64,000 bases of DNA from Ceratotherium simum simum (Eukaryota > Chordata > Mammalia > Perissodactyla > Rhinocerotidae). Made by a program: the position numbers and the translations under genes. The notes under the pieces are model-generated. The model saw nothing but the letters and a program-made list of their open reading frames with translations, made no database searches and had not been told where the DNA came from. Below are positions 31,855-43,644 of this stretch, piece after piece. How positions within the stretch are numbered: position 1 is the first letter of the stretch; each line of letters begins with the position of its first letter. Where the stretch lies: assembly GCF_000283155.1 (NCBI RefSeq), contig NW_004454181.1:18318825-18382824 (forward strand), in the 5' to 3' direction.

Positions 31855-32285
31855 GTTGAAATTTTTTTCTTAGATTTCGTCTTTTTAGGTTTACTTACGT
31901 AAAGTCTACAAATCGTAAGTGGACGGCTCAATGAATTTTCACATATGTACACACCTTGTAACCGCCATGTAGATCAAGAACAGAGTATTTCCAGCCCCCC
32001 AAATCCCCAAGGCTCTCTTAAGTCCCCTGTCAGTCAGTACCAGGGAGAGGTTATTTTGAAGCTGAGCCCTGAGCAGGAGATAGAGCACAGCGAAGGGTGG
32101 GAAGGGGGTCTCCTGGCAGAAGGAGCTGCAGGTGCAAAGGCCTGACATCGGAAAGAGCTTGGCATGTGTGAGGAGCTGACTGAAGGCCAGAGGGTTGGGC
32201 GAAGTGGGAAAGGAGGGCAGTGGCATGAGGTGCGAGGCTGGAAGATCACACAGAACCTCACAGGCTTTGGCAAAGAGTTCACTCC
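31855..32285. repeat. L1M 3' fragment and family A fragment
   Basis: The piece 31,855-31,985 ('cgtaaagtctacaaatcgta', 'gaattttcacatatgtacac') resembles an old L1 3' region on the minus strand. The piece 32,030-32,285 ('gggaagggggtctcctggca', 'ggtgcaaaggcctgacatcg') is family A on the plus strand. Confidence 0.45.
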
Positions 32286-32384
32286 GCTCAAGAAAGCTTA
32301 TTCACGTGCAAGCATGAGCATGACATTAATATAGAGATAGCCTTGACTCTGCTCAATGTGTGAGTCGTCAGTCTCACACTTATG

Positions 32385-32485
32385 CACTTGAATGTTAGTT
32401 ACAAATCACCTGCAGGCCCGCTTCCCCATCAATCAGATACACCAGGATATCCAGGCCTGCCTGAGAACCGCTGCTCTAAGACGGT
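32385..32485. repeat. Possible MER5-type fragment
   Basis: 'gttacaaatcacctgcaggc' and 'gcctgagaaccgctgctcta' hint at the two ends of a MER5-group hAT element. The middle is poorly matched. Confidence 0.3.
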
Positions 32486-32489
32486 GGGA

Positions 32490-34425
32490 ATGGGTAGCAT
32501 GTCTGTGAATCTTGCCCCTGCCCCAGGAGTTTCCAGTTCACGGGAATCTGAGGGACGTAAGAAGCCACAGTACAAAGTGGCTGATGTGAAGGGCCCCCTG
32601 GGGCAATTGCTGGAGATGACCTTCTGTTGGAGCCACATCTCCCTGGCAGGTTGCTCTCACCGACCTCTAGCTGGAAAGCTGGAGCCAGTGGGGGCCTCAG
32701 GGACAGGGAATGCTGCCTGGGCTGGTCCTGGAAGGGGTGGCCCCCCGGTAAATAAAATGGGGTTTGCTTAAAATAACGCCATTCCTCCTGGGCCATAAGA
32801 GTATGGGATTGGGATGGATCTGAGAAATCTAGGAAGGGGTTTGGGGCCCAAGTCGATTACTGTGCGGGTTGGAGTCCTGCCCAGCACCCCTGCAGGAAGG
32901 GGCCAGCCTCTGAGCTCCAGGGGCATATTTGTCTGTGAACAGTTCTTTTTTTCTTTTCCTTTGTTTTTCTTTAATTTTCATTATTCTTAGGAGGTCCTTT
33001 AGCCAGTTCCTCTTCCTTCCCCCAGGGATGTAGGCATTTGAAAGCAGTTGACTTAACTCTTTGTAACCTGGGTAATAAATCCAGCCTGAGCAATATGGAC
33101 AGGACCCCAGAGCTCTGTGGCTGCCACTTCTCGGCCTGACCTAAACCCATGTCTCCTTGGCACCCTGCCAGGGAATCCCCAGGGAGGATGGTGGGGACAT
33201 TGGGGGACACTCAGCACTCTTTGTGGTGAGTGGGGCAGATGGAGGTAGAGACCTTGCTGCCCAAGGTTGAGATCTTGTCTCCCTTGGATGTGGTCCAGGG
33301 CTGCTGGAGATAGTGAGATGGGAGCACTGGGTTTGTGGCAGGTGAGGCAGAAGCAGGTGACACAGTTGAGGGAGTCTCTGGTAGCCAGCTGATGGTGAGG
33401 ATGAGGGCTGGTTTATCCCCTAACACTTCTGAGGGGGGCTGCCTCCTTGGTGAGCCACTTGGAGTCCCCAGACAGATGGTGCACGATGGAGGCCCAACGA
33501 GGAAGGTATTCCAAGGAGGGGACCTTCGCAGACACACTGCGGCACCAGCCTCTCCTCCTGGCTCTGGCTGCTCACTGTGGGCCTCAGCCAGCTGGGCTTG
33601 TTTTTAGGCCTTCTCGTTTGCAGACATCAATGAAGACCCAGAACCCCGTGCATCTTTGTAAATTTGTAAATAAAATTGCACTTGAACCCAGGGTCTTTTC
33701 TCATAAGGGACACACCCTTATGGAAGGACAGATTTTAATCAGTAATATACTATTGTAATAGGGAAACGAGTCCAACGTGAACTGAACTCAACTTGGAGTC
33801 GAACAGAGGTAACTGGATGTTTTCAAGGGAGAAGGAGGGACTAAGGATGGGGGTGAGTGGGGGCTCAGTAGAGTCAGGGAAGTGAAAAATTACACAGCAC
33901 AGGAAGGGGGTTGGTCCGTGTGAAACCCGTCTGGGTTTGCTAGCTGGTGTTTATCAAAGACGGGCTCCTACCCTCCCACAGAGCCTGGGAGACAAGGGTC
34001 TAGCCTCAGATCTTGGCTCCAACAAACAATACCTTCTTTAGTCTGCCTTGAGTTTTTTCAGGCAGCCACTTTAAGGGAGGCTCAGATCATCTTAGGGATG
34101 TGGCCTTGAGCTGTTGGAAACTATGTTAGTGTGTGTTCAAGTCTTTATAGGCCAAGGTTGACAAGCCTAGTCAAAAGGGCTCAGAGGAGCCTGGCTAGAG
34201 TTTGGGCAAGGAGAGAGTCTTGGGGTCACTGTCCCCTTCTGGAGAAAGCCCAGAGAGTCTGCAGGTCTGATTATTACGGTGCAAAGAGCAGCAGACCCAC
34301 ACCGCCTTGACAGGCCAGCCCCAGCCCTCACTGGGGCTCAGCTGACAAGTGAGGGGGGCTGCATGTGATATATATGGGGGGTCTTCCATTGCTGACTTCT
34401 GGATTAGGACTAGGGCTGGGAGAGG
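32490..34425. other. Intergenic, no recognised feature
   Basis: About 1.9 kb downstream of C1QTNF2 with no gene or clear repeat. Open frames of up to 129 codons occur on both strands in moderately GC-rich DNA and carry no known domain. Confidence 0.4.
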
Positions 34426-34429
34426 CGAA

Positions 34430-34560
34430 TGAGGTACTTACCTCAGGCACAAACTTTAAGGGGGTGCCAAAAACTTTAGTTATCCATATAAATAATATTT
34501 TAATGTAATATTTTAATAAATTAAAATGCAAAAAAATCTAAGATAAACAAAATATCAAAA
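34430..34560. repeat. Old repeat remnant, AT-rich
   Basis: 'cctcaggcacaaactttaag', 'ggtgccaaaaactttagtta' followed by a TTTAATAA-rich stretch looks like an old interspersed repeat. I cannot name the family. Confidence 0.3.
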
Positions 34561-34564
34561 TTTT

Positions 34565-35005
34565 AAGTACATGGGATCAGACAGTGCTGGTGTTAAGAGG
34601 AGGTGTGGGAGGCCGAGTCGTGCATGTGCCGTGGGATCTTGGTCATCCCTCAGCAGCCTTGGACCCCTGGGCAGCCAGGCTTTGGAGGTGGAAACTTGCT
34701 TCACTTCCTGCCTGTCATCTTCACTCCTTCCACTAGGGGGAGAACCTCTACTACACAAACCTCCAGGCCTGAGGCTCAGAGGCTGGGAGGTCTTCCCTGG
34801 TCTCTTCTCCAGGCTGTTTTCTGGATTCAGAGCCAAAAGAAAGAAAGAGAGAGAGATTGTGGCCCATAGTATTATGTGACCATGAACTTCCGCTGGGGAA
34901 AAGAAAAAGAATAAAAACACAAGAGCCACACATCTTCCTAGCATTTTCAGTTAAAGGGATTTCATGTACATTCTAAATTGCAGAGACAGCTGGGATAGCG
35001 CAGGA
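34565..35005. other. Intergenic, no recognised feature
   Basis: About 440 bases. The two plus-strand frames and the 129-codon minus-strand frame here overlap each other and have no recognisable domain. Confidence 0.4.
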
Positions 35006-35009
35006 ATAC

Positions 35010-35180
35010 ATCAGTTATCCAGGAAACAAGAAACCTAGATTTCAGTCCTAGCTCTGCCTTCAGATTCCTTGAGTGGCTTTGGCCAAGTCATTTCATGTCT
35101 GGTAGCCTCAGTTTCCCCATCTGTAAAATGAAGGATTGGATCAGATGATCGCAGAATCCATTTTGGTACTAAGCATTTAT
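35010..35180 (+). repeat. MIR SINE
   Basis: 'atttcagtcctagctctgcc', 'ttggccaagtcatttcatgt', 'tcagtttccccatctgtaaa' is the MIR core on the plus strand, well preserved. Confidence 0.75.
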
Positions 35181-35349
35181 GTTTCTGTCTCCAAAGCACA
35201 GCTAGGAGAAGAACCTGAAATTCCTGAAACGTAAATTAAAACAGGTGGATGAATCAGGTCAGCGTGTTCTGAAACGTCGAACTTCCACGTTTGGCCCTCT
35301 TCTTCCACTGAAGACTTTCAGCAAATTGCTGGTTTCCTGAACCAGAAGA

Positions 35350-35530
35350 CAAATAATGGCTCACTTCTACTGAACATTAGCCATATGCTGGTTTTACATG
35401 TATTGTCTCTTTTCAGCTTCTCAGCACTCCTGTGAGCAGCAACTGTGATCGTCATCCCCACTTTACAGATGGAGAAATTTGAGTCCTAGAAAGGTTAGGT
35501 CGCCTAGCTGGTAAACGCATAGCAAGGATT
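35350..35530 (-). repeat. MIR SINE
   Basis: 'cttctactgaacattagcca', 'cccactttacagatggagaa' and 'cgcctagctggtaaacgcat' follow MIR on the minus strand. Confidence 0.75.
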
Positions 35531-35534
35531 AGGA

Positions 35535-36895
35535 GGGTGTACTTTCAGCTACATTGGCCACAAGTGGACCCATCTGTGGGTAATGGGTCCTCCCTGCCAC
35601 CTGTGTATCTCCTGGTGGGAGGGGAACCAGAGAAATGAGAAGTGCCCTGATTTTGAAGCACTCCTGAGTGGTGGGGGGTTGGGGCCCAAACACTTCCCTC
35701 CCACAGAGCAGGATCCTGTCTTGTGGATTGACGGTTTCATTTCCATTCAGCAGGCATCTCCTAAGCACTCGCTGTGGCAAGACCAGAGAAGGCACCAGTG
35801 GTCCCCAGAACAGGTGGGGAGTCAGAATCTCCCAGGGCGGGGGCGGGGGTGTGCGAATGGGTGAGGCAGCTGCACCCCCTCCTTCCGTTTCCCCCGTGGG
35901 GCCTGCAAGTCTGGCCAGTTAACAAGCAACTCAGCCAACTCCAAAGTACAGCCAGCTTCCAATCCCTGGGCTGGGCTGAGGGGAAAACTAAAACGGGAAG
36001 ACTCCAGTTCTATTCTTTAATGGACGGTGGGACGTGTGTGTGTTCCTTTTTCTTCATTTTCCCCTTTCCTGGTGTCACTTCACGGCTGTCCTCAGGCCCA
36101 GCTGGATGTTGAAAATGGAGCTCCGAGGGTGAGTTGGAAGGTAGCCTCACCAGCCCAGTTCCTCAGCCCGTGTCTGAGGGCGGGAGAGGAGTGTGGTGGT
36201 TTGCTCTGTCCTAACAACCTCTGAAATTCCCAGCCTCTCCCCTCACCCTGAGCCATAGACAGACGCCTGAAGAGAATTTCTCAGAAAGGACCCACAGATG
36301 GCTCTGGGCAAATCACTTTTTTTTTTTTCAAGACATTCGTCATCTACTTTATAATTTGGCCTCAGGTTGACCCTGATTAAAAACAAGAAGGAAGAGTTCA
36401 ACTTCATCACTGGTATTTATTTCTCACTAATGTCCTTGTAAACTTGCAACACCCATTCATCCCCACCCCCAAGTGGTTTTCAAGCTGAGACTGATAATTA
36501 TCCAAAATGGCCTCCTGGTGTGAAAAGTCCATATTCCACTTGGGGCTCCCTTATCCCATAAAATTCATTTAATGTATGAGCTTAATTACATAGAGATCAA
36601 GGGCCTTGGAGGTGAAAGGCTAACTAGGGCATTAAATCCAGAACCGCTTCTCGGCTGCCCTATTACTTGGCAGAACCATGGGGGCAAATCACTCTTGAAA
36701 AGCTCCCCATCCCTAGGGTGAGTCCATTCCAGGCATCGTACAACCAGAACCTGTCTGGGGAGGATGTGGAGGGTCTAGAAGAATCACCTTCTGTAAGGGC
36801 CACCTGCAGGGTGGTCCTGGGGTCGAGGGCGTGAACTGCTTTGAGGAGCTCTAGAGGGCAGAACTTGAACAACTGGTGGACTTTATCAAGCAGCC
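35535..36895. other. Intergenic, no recognised repeat
   Basis: About 1.3 kb. The left half is GC-rich with overlapping frames and no domain. The right half (36,300-36,640) is AT-rich, complex and repeat-free to my eye, with 'gtatgagcttaattacatag' containing a homeodomain-like TAATTA core. It is a candidate conserved non-coding element; conservation cannot be judged here. Confidence 0.35.
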
Positions 36896-36904
36896 AATTT
36901 TGGC

Positions 36905-37500
36905 CAGTTTATTTATTCAACAAATATTTAGTGAACCTCAACTATGTGCCAAGCACTGAGTTAGGCACTGGGGACACTAAAATGAGCAAAATGCAGATAT
37001 GGTCTCTAGCCTCCTGAAGCTTAGTGTCTAGCACAGGTGACAAATTTGTTGGACAAATGACCATGAAAGAAATGTAAAACGTCAGCTGTGAGACGGCACC
37101 ATGAGAATGGCAAGGTGAGGATTTGTCGTGGTAAGAGTGTCAAGGAAAACTCTAGTGGTGGAGTGACAACAGAGCTGAGAGCTCACGGGTGAGTTGGCCT
37201 GGGGAAGCAGGGTGGGGAAGGCGTTCCAGGGGCAGGGGCGTCACATGCAAAGGTCCTATGGTATGACAAAGCATCAGAGGTGGGGGGAATCAAAGAAGTC
37301 CCCTCCTCCAGGTCATGGGGGGCAAGAGTGCACGATGAGAAAGTGAAGGGGCAGAGTCCAGACATAGAATGTGGGTAGGTTAAACTAAAGACTTCTGTCT
37401 TGACCCTGAGAATAATGGAAAACCACAGAATGATTTTAAGTGAGCAGGTGACATAAGCAAACTTGGGTTGTGAGAAGATCACTCTTACAGCCATAAGAAC
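36905..37500 (+). repeat. Old repeat family A, long copy
   Basis: 'caactatgtgccaagcactg', 'ggtctctagcctcctgaagc', 'gtcacatgcaaaggtcctat', 'attttaagtgagcaggtgac' and 'agatcactcttacagcc' run in the shared family A order. About 600 bases are kept, with several internal deletions relative to 48,280-49,155. Confidence 0.6.
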
Positions 37501-37559
37501 ATTTCAACTTAACCTAAAGAAGAGCTTTCTGACAGAATGCTTGCCCTTGGGGAAGGATA

Positions 37560-37790
37560 ACAATAAATACATTTATTAGGCTCTTACCAGGAATGAAGCA
37601 CTGTGCCACGTGCTTTTCATGGATTAATACACTTGGCCTTGAGAACAACATATAAGGTAGGTGAACTACTATGATGCACTTGTTACAGATGAGGAAATAG
37701 AGGCTCAGAGAGGTTCAGAAAGTTGGTTGAGGTCACTCAGTTGGAGAAGTGGCAGAGCAGGAGCTCAAATCCAAGTCTGTTTGACCCAGA
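37560..37790 (-). repeat. MIR SINE
   Basis: 'tacatttattaggctcttac', 'cttgttacagatgaggaaat', 'agaggctcagagaggttcag' is MIR on the minus strand and is nearly full length. Confidence 0.8.
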
Positions 37791-37844
37791 GGCCCCACTC
37801 ATAGCGCCTGCAGCACCAGAAGCTTCGAGGGACCGCAGCCCTGG

Positions 37845-38010
37845 CCCTCAATCTTGGTTGCACATTGCAATCACCTGGGTGGGATGTTGAAAGTTCGAAT
37901 CCTCCCTCCAAAGAGACTCTGATGCAATCAACCTGGAGTGCAGCCTGGGAATTTGTGTCAACTCCCCAGGTGAGCCTGCTGTGCAGCAAGGTTGAGACCT
38001 ATTGGCCCGG
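37845..38010 (+). repeat. MER5-group hAT remnant
   Basis: 'ttgcacattgcaatcacctg', 'agactctgatgcaatcaacc', 'ctccccaggtgagcctgctg' and 'gcaaggttgagacc' suggest a MER5-group element with inverted-repeat-like ends (ctcaatcttggttgcac against gtgcagcaaggttgag). Confidence 0.55.
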
Positions 38011-38014
38011 TGCC

Positions 38015-39055
38015 TGGGCAAACACTTGCCAGCGCTGCTGCAGCAGAGAGCCATCTCTCTGGCTGGACTCGGTGACCTCCGAGTTCCCTTCCAGATCGAG
38101 TACTCTGTGATTTTATGATTCACCAGTTCTGCTGCTAGAAGCCTTTCCCCCAAGGTGGCTGGGTTTCTGGAACTGACAGATGGAGGCTGAGGGACCTTGG
38201 TAACACTGTGTCTGCTCTAAGGGCTGGGCAGCGAGAGCCAAGTTCTCAAGGCTGCATCTCTGAGCCCTGCCAGCCACCTTCCCTCTGGCCCACACCCAAC
38301 CTGCAGACAAGCTGAGAGGAGGAAGGGAAATGGTCAGCTGATCCCAGGTGGCCACTGCCAGAGCTGGGTGTTGCTGGCTCTGGGCCCTGTTACCAGGGAC
38401 TGATCCACTCCTTTGAGAGCATCAGGAGACTTGGAAGGTGGGAGGATTCCTCTCAAGGCCAAGGCCCCTCAGATGTCAGGCGTGACCACGCCTGAGGGCT
38501 AGGTGGTGAAAAGAACCAGGGAACATCTCTCACTTGCCCCCTTGGGGCTCCTTGGCTTCTTGGGGATTCTGCTGCCTGAGCAGGTTACGAACGTCTGACC
38601 TCTTCCCCTTCCTCTCTCCAGCCAGGCTAGTCTGCTGCCGCTTGAACCTGCCAAGTTCATTCCCCTCTCTAGGCCTTGTGCTTGCTGATCCCTGGGCTTG
38701 GAATGCCCTCCCCCAGCCATTCACTTGGCAACTCTGAGCCTGGAACCCAGGCCTGGCCACTTGGCAGGTGGGACCCAGACCGAGCTCTGAGCAGATTCTG
38801 AGCTGAAGGGCCCAGAGGCAGGCTGTGCCTGAGCCCCATGCTCCTCCCAGATGTCTCCTCTCTGGCTTCTGGAGTGAGGCTTCATCTGCACCAGGGAGAC
38901 CAGCCCCACCTGATCCGCCATCACTGCTACAGTCCAAAGACGCAAGTCACAAATGCTTACCTGACCTTCTCTGAGCCCAGTGACTGCACAACCACAGGAA
39001 GTTGGAAAGAAATGGGGCAGCAGAGAGTGAAAAACAATACCTCATGTCTGTGGGC
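38015..39055. other. Intergenic, no recognised feature
   Basis: About 1 kb of moderately GC-rich sequence. Antisense frames of 101 and 135 codons overlap other frames and have no domain. Confidence 0.4.
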
Positions 39056-39059
39056 TGCT

Positions 39060-39430
39060 TTCTGCCTTCTCCAGGCCCTTCTGGAGCTATTATCTCATTT
39101 ATTGACTCAGAATCTGACAGCCTCATGGTGATCTCATGTGGCCCCCTCATAATATAAATAAGAATATAAATAAGAAACTTGGTAGGCCAGAGATGTTGTG
39201 GCTACTACAAAGTCATGCAGCTTGTGAGTGACAAGGCCTAAACTACAACTCCAGCCGATTTCAACGCACCTTTGAGTCTCAGGATAACTCTGCAAGACAC
39301 AGAGCAGTGCCATCAGCCCATTTTACAGATGAGGAAACAGAGGTGCAGAGATGAACCAATCTGCCCAAGGCCATATGTACCTCATTGGCAAACAGAGACC
39401 AGAAATCTGCACCCTTGGCCCTTCCCACTG
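39060..39430 (-). repeat. Two MIR SINE copies in a row
   Basis: 'tattatctcatttattgact' to 'caaagtcatgcagcttgtga' is one minus-strand MIR. 'cattttacagatgaggaaac', 'agaggtgcagagatgaacca' is a second. The two are adjacent in the same orientation. Confidence 0.65.
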
Positions 39431-39559
39431 TTACACCTCAGAGCCCTGCTTCTGAGAGGGGCAGAGAGAAGGCATGTGAGGTGCAAATAATGCCAGTTGA
39501 TGTGAGTTCTGAGTGGAAAAGTTGCTCTTAGGACTGTGAGTTCTCAATTCCTCAGAGCT

Positions 39560-39720
39560 AGAGTTTGCCAGACAAGCTCAATCCCAGCCCAGCTTCTTTC
39601 CTTGACCTCTGTGAGTCTTGGGTTTCTCATTTATTAAATGAGGATAGTAATAGTCCTTACTTCATAGGATCATCATGAGGATTAAATGAGACAAAAAGCC
39701 CAAAAAATGTATGACCTGTT
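39560..39720 (+). repeat. MIR SINE
   Basis: 'cttccttgacctctgtgagt', 'ggtttctcatttattaaatg', 'atcatgaggattaaatgaga' is MIR on the plus strand. Confidence 0.7.
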
Positions 39721-40000
39721 CTTGACAAGCAATAAAGAGTAGTTGCCATTTTTATTTGCATTACCATTATTATAATTTCCATTATAATCATAACCATTCC
39801 GGAAAACAGACCATCAAAACAGCTTCCTCCAGTGACGAGGCCTCATTTCCAGCCTCCTGGGCTCCCAGCTGGTGAAATCAACCCAGAGGGCCTCTCTCCC
39901 TCTTTGTCCTTCCTTTTTTCTTCCTGGAAATACATTTGTGTGCTGGAGCCAACTTGTACTAGCTTCAGAGGGTTTATTGTTAAATTTCAAGAATTTTGTG

Positions 40001-40292
40001 GGCCTGCCCCGTGCCTTAGCGGTTAAGTGCGTGCGCTCCGCTGCTGGCGGCCAGGGTTCGGATCCCAGGTGCGGACCGACGCACCGCTTCTCTGGCCACG
40101 CTGAGGCCGCATCCCACATACAGCAACTAGAAGGATGTTCAACTATGACATACAACTATCTACTGGGGCTTTCGGGAAAAAAAGGAGGAGGATTGGCTAT
40201 AGATGTTAGCTCAGAGCCGGTCTTCCTCAGCAAAAAGAGGAGGATTAGCACGGATGTTAGGTCAGGGCTGATCTTCCTCACAAAAAAAAAAA
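40001..40292 (+). mobile_element. ERE SINE, full hybrid form
   Basis: Exact 12-base target duplications aagaattttgtg occur at 39,989-40,000 and 40,293-40,304. At about 292 bases it is longer than its relatives because it has the tRNA-like head, the 'tctactggggcttt' module and also the two tandem 'gttagctcag/cttcctca' units. An intact B box (gggttcggatcc) is present. Confidence 0.93.
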
Positions 40293-40549
40293 AAGAATTT
40301 TGTGAGCTGGTTAAACATAGTCACTATTAAAAATTAAATTATATAAACTGTTGGGAGCCAATTCTCCACGATTGTCTCTCATTTCAGCTGGTCTCACGAG
40401 TGGAGGCCCTGACTATCTTTGTTTTGGGCTCTCGTTTCAAACTTGTTTGTGTAGTGTATCCCTCCAGAAAAAAAAGGGAGATTGCTTACTGTTCAGAATA
40501 ATAATGTCTACCTCTGAGCATTATAAAAAACAATAACTTATCATTATGA

Positions 40550-40850
40550 AAGATTCAGGTCCCTAAGCTCAGGATTCCTCTCCTATATGCAACCCCACTG
40601 CATGTGCAGGTGCCAGCTGGCCCACTTTGCATCACCCTATGGGAACTTGGGCTCAGGGAACTAGTGCGAGATAATGCTGACACTCTGATTACTGCAACTG
40701 CTATAAGTAATAAAGTCCTTTGTCTCTGACCCGGAAGTCTTATGTCTTCGGCATCCATGAAACTGACAGGCCAATTTGTTAGCTTGCAAGTAGGGTAAAC
40801 TCTTAGAACCTCCAAAGTTCTTGACATAAACTTAAAATCAAATAAATTAT
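40550..40850 (+). repeat. Possible ERV LTR fragment
   Basis: 'gcatgtgcaggtgccagctg', 'aagtaataaagtcctttgtc' (containing AATAAA) and 'tctgacccggaagtctta' look like the R and U5 part of an endogenous retrovirus LTR. No internal viral region is visible nearby. Confidence 0.4.
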
Positions 40851-41129
40851 ATTAAGAACAAAGGTAATAAATAATCAAAACTCATCCCTTCTTACTACAT
40901 TTTATAAGTATCTATGCTTTTGAAGTTATTTGCATCTATTATAATGTGTGGAGATACTACATAATGGTGTGCTTCTGCACATCTCTTCCCAACTCTGCAT
41001 TCAGTGGCATCATATTAGTAGCTTGAAATCAGCTATGAGGGTTGTATTTATACTACAGAAATTGCCTCTCCCCTCCAAGAGCCAGTTGTGAAACATTTAC
41101 CATCATTTCATTGTCTAAATCCCATGACT

Positions 41130-41186
41130 CCCCTAGTGGTTCTCAGACCTTGATGTTCCTGAGGAGTTTGTTAAAATACAGGCTCC
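41130..41186 (+). repeat. MER5-type terminal fragment
   Basis: 'cctagtggttctcagacctt' and 'aggagtttgttaaaatacag' are the start of a MER5B-like element. It stops abruptly where L1 sequence begins. Confidence 0.5.
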
Positions 41187-42065
41187 AAATTGGACATCCA
41201 TAGGCAAAAAAATAAATGAATAAACCTCAATCTAATCTCACACCTTATATAAAAATTAACTCAAAATGGATCATAGATTTAAATGTAAAATATTAAATTA
41301 TAAAACTTTTGGGGAAAAAACAGGAGAACATCTTTAGGATCTGGCTAGGCAAAGAGTTCTTAGACTTGACACCAAATGGAAAAGTTAGACCTCATCAACA
41401 CTAAAAACTTTTACTCTATGAAAGACCCTGTTAAGAGGTGAGAAGACAACCTACAGAGTGGGAGAGAATATTTGCAAACCACATATCTGACAAAGGACTA
41501 GTATCTAGAATATATTTTAAAAACTCTCAAAACTCAATAGTAAAAAACCAAGCCATCCAATTAAACCATGGGCAAAAGACACAAAGAAACATTTCACTGA
41601 AGAAGATACACAGATGGCAAATAAGCACAAAAAAAGATGTTCAAGATCGTTAGCTACAAGAGTAACGCAAATTAAACCCACAACATCACTATACACATAT
41701 CAAAATGGCTAAAATAAAAAATAGTGACAATACAAAATGCTGGCAGGGGTGCAGAAAAACTGGATCACTCTTACATTCCTGGTGGAGATGTAAAATGGTA
41801 GAGCCCCTCTGGAAAACAGTTTGGCAATTTCTTTTAAAAAAGTAAACCTGCCACTGCCATACAACCCAGCAATTGCACTCCTAGGCATTCATCCCAGAGA
41901 AATGACTTATTTTAACACAAAAACCTGTACACAATTGTTTAGAGCAGCTTTATTCATAAGCCCCAAACTGGAAACAGCCAGATGTCCTTCAATGGGTGAA
42001 TGCTTAAACACACCGTAGTACATCTATACCATGAAATACTACTCAGCAATAAAAACAAACAAACC
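41187..42065 (+). repeat. L1 ORF2 3' end remnant
   Basis: About 880 bases of the reverse-transcriptase gene's C-terminal part on the plus strand: 'actcaaaatggatcatagat', 'agaaacatttcactgaagaa', 'ggtggagatgtaaaatggta', 'ctggaaaacagtttggcaat', 'tgaaatactactcagcaata' appear in order. Several stops and frameshifts show that it is dead, and only fragments of 65 to 71 codons stay open. The element is cut at both ends. Confidence 0.85.
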
Positions 42066-42119
42066 ACTGATACACGCAACAACTGAGGTGAAGAACTGTA
42101 AAAAATATTCATCCCTTTG

Positions 42120-42770
42120 CCCCAATAGTCCCACCTTGAAGGAGGGATATGCTAAACACAGAAAGAATAGTTGTTTAAATCAGTACTTGCTGAATACCTG
42201 TATGTGTCGGGCTCTGCTCTGGACGCTGCGCATAAAGCAACAAACAATAGAGAAAGATTCTGCCTTCATGAAACTTACGTTCTACTAGAGAGGCAATAAA
42301 ACAGGTAAATAGGTAAAATAGTAAGTTGGATGGTCCCAAGGACAATGGTGAGAAAGTAAATTCGGGGAGAGAATTAGGGGCTGGTTGGGGTGGGTTACAA
42401 CTTTAGCGAGGTGTTCAGAAAAGGTGTGACTGCAAAGTGACATTTGAGTAAAGAGCTTTTAGAAAGTGAAATGAGGATATCTGAGGGTGTTGCGGGGGAG
42501 GAGGAGCATTTCAGGCAGAGGGAACAATAAATGTGAAGGCCTGAGACACAGCATACATGGTGTGCACAGCCAAGAGGCCACCGTGGCCAGAGGAGATGGT
42601 CAGAGAAATGACGATGGGCAGATCACGTACGGTATTACGGACTATTGACCTGTCCTGGCGTTTACATGGAGATGGAGAGCCCCTGGAGTGTTTTGAACAA
42701 AGGCTTTACGTAAATGACGTACCTGTAAACAAGAAATAACTGCAGGCTCCAGGTCCCCCTGCAGGGGTGC
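42120..42770 (+). repeat. Old repeat family A, copy
   Basis: 'gcctgtatgtgtcgg'-like start at 42,195, then 'attctgccttcatgaaactt', 'catttcaggcagagggaaca', 'tgtgaaggcctgagacacag' and 'gagtgttttgaacaaaggct' follow the family order. It is the first member of the 42-50.5 kb cluster. Confidence 0.6.
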
Positions 42771-42774
42771 TGAT

Positions 42775-43285
42775 TGGGTGGCCAAATCTGACAGTGATCC
42801 GAAGTAGGTTTCATAACGAGTAACAAAACAAGGGGGGTAGGGCAGGAAACAGCTCCAGAGAAAAGCACATCCTTGAACCTAGTTACAGCAAATTATAGGT
42901 AAGAAATAACCCCACAGAGCAGCGTAGGGATGTCTTCCCTCTCCTTTTTCTGCCCAGCTTTAGCTCTGATGAGCTGATGTGGACACCCGACTGGGAAGTG
43001 GAACATCAGTGGGCTGCAGCTGCCCATCCTCCCCCTCCCACCTCAACCCCAGGTCCAGACACTCTTTTCCACTAATTCAATCCTCCCAGGATTGATGCCT
43101 TACATACAACATCTCATTTCCACTAATTCAATCCTCACAGCAACCTTATGAGCTGGGTCCTATCTGCTTCAATACATTTTAAAGCAACACTGAGAAAAAG
43201 AATTACCTTCCATTTCATACTTTGTTCGAAGATAAGCACTATGTCTTCACATAGGTTAATTTTAAGACATTCTCAATACCAGAAA
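42775..43285. other. Intergenic, mostly unrecognised
   Basis: About 500 bases. A direct repeat 'catttccactaattcaatcctc' is seen in part twice (43,068 and 43,116), and a worn MIR piece lies near 43,130. Confidence 0.4.
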
Positions 43286-43305
43286 TGTTAAAAAGCGAAT
43301 GATAG

Positions 43306-43517
43306 GGGCCGGCCCTGTGGCTTGGTGGTTGGGTGCGCGCGCTGCAATGCTGGTGGCCCGGGTTCGGATCCCGGGTGCGCATCGAGGCGCCGCTTCTCCG
43401 TCCATCCTGAGGCCGGGTCCCACATGCAGCAACTAGAGGGATGTGCAGCTGTGACGTGCAGCTATCTACTGGGGCTTTGGGGGGAAAAAATAAAATAAAT
43501 AAAATCTTTAAAAAAAA
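43306..43517 (+). mobile_element. ERE SINE, well preserved
   Basis: Perfect 15-base target duplications aaaagcgaatgatag occur at 43,291-43,305 and 43,518-43,532. Head ggggccggccctgtggcttg, B box ggttcggatcc, tail 'tctactggggctttgggggg' then AAATA units and poly-A. The exact duplication points to a fairly recent insertion. Confidence 0.95.
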
Positions 43518-43554
43518 AAAAGCGAATGATAGATTTCAGGACATTCAGAGATAT

Positions 43555-43640
43555 GGCACCCATTTCACAGACAATGAAATTGAGGCACCTGCAGTTCGCA
43601 GTATAAAATCAGAGACTTGAACCCACAACCATTTGTTCTA
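43555..43640 (-). repeat. MIR SINE fragment
   Basis: 'catttcacagacaatgaaat' and 'cagagacttgaacccacaac' are MIR on the minus strand. The ERE at 43,306 lies just beside it. Confidence 0.55.
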
Positions 43641-43644
43641 GCCC

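Noticed and set aside
43306..43517. tRNA gene within the ERE head
   Set aside because: The A and B box-like blocks are those of a tRNA-derived SINE. The sequence does not fold as a full tRNA with an acceptor stem and is followed by the SINE body and poly-A.
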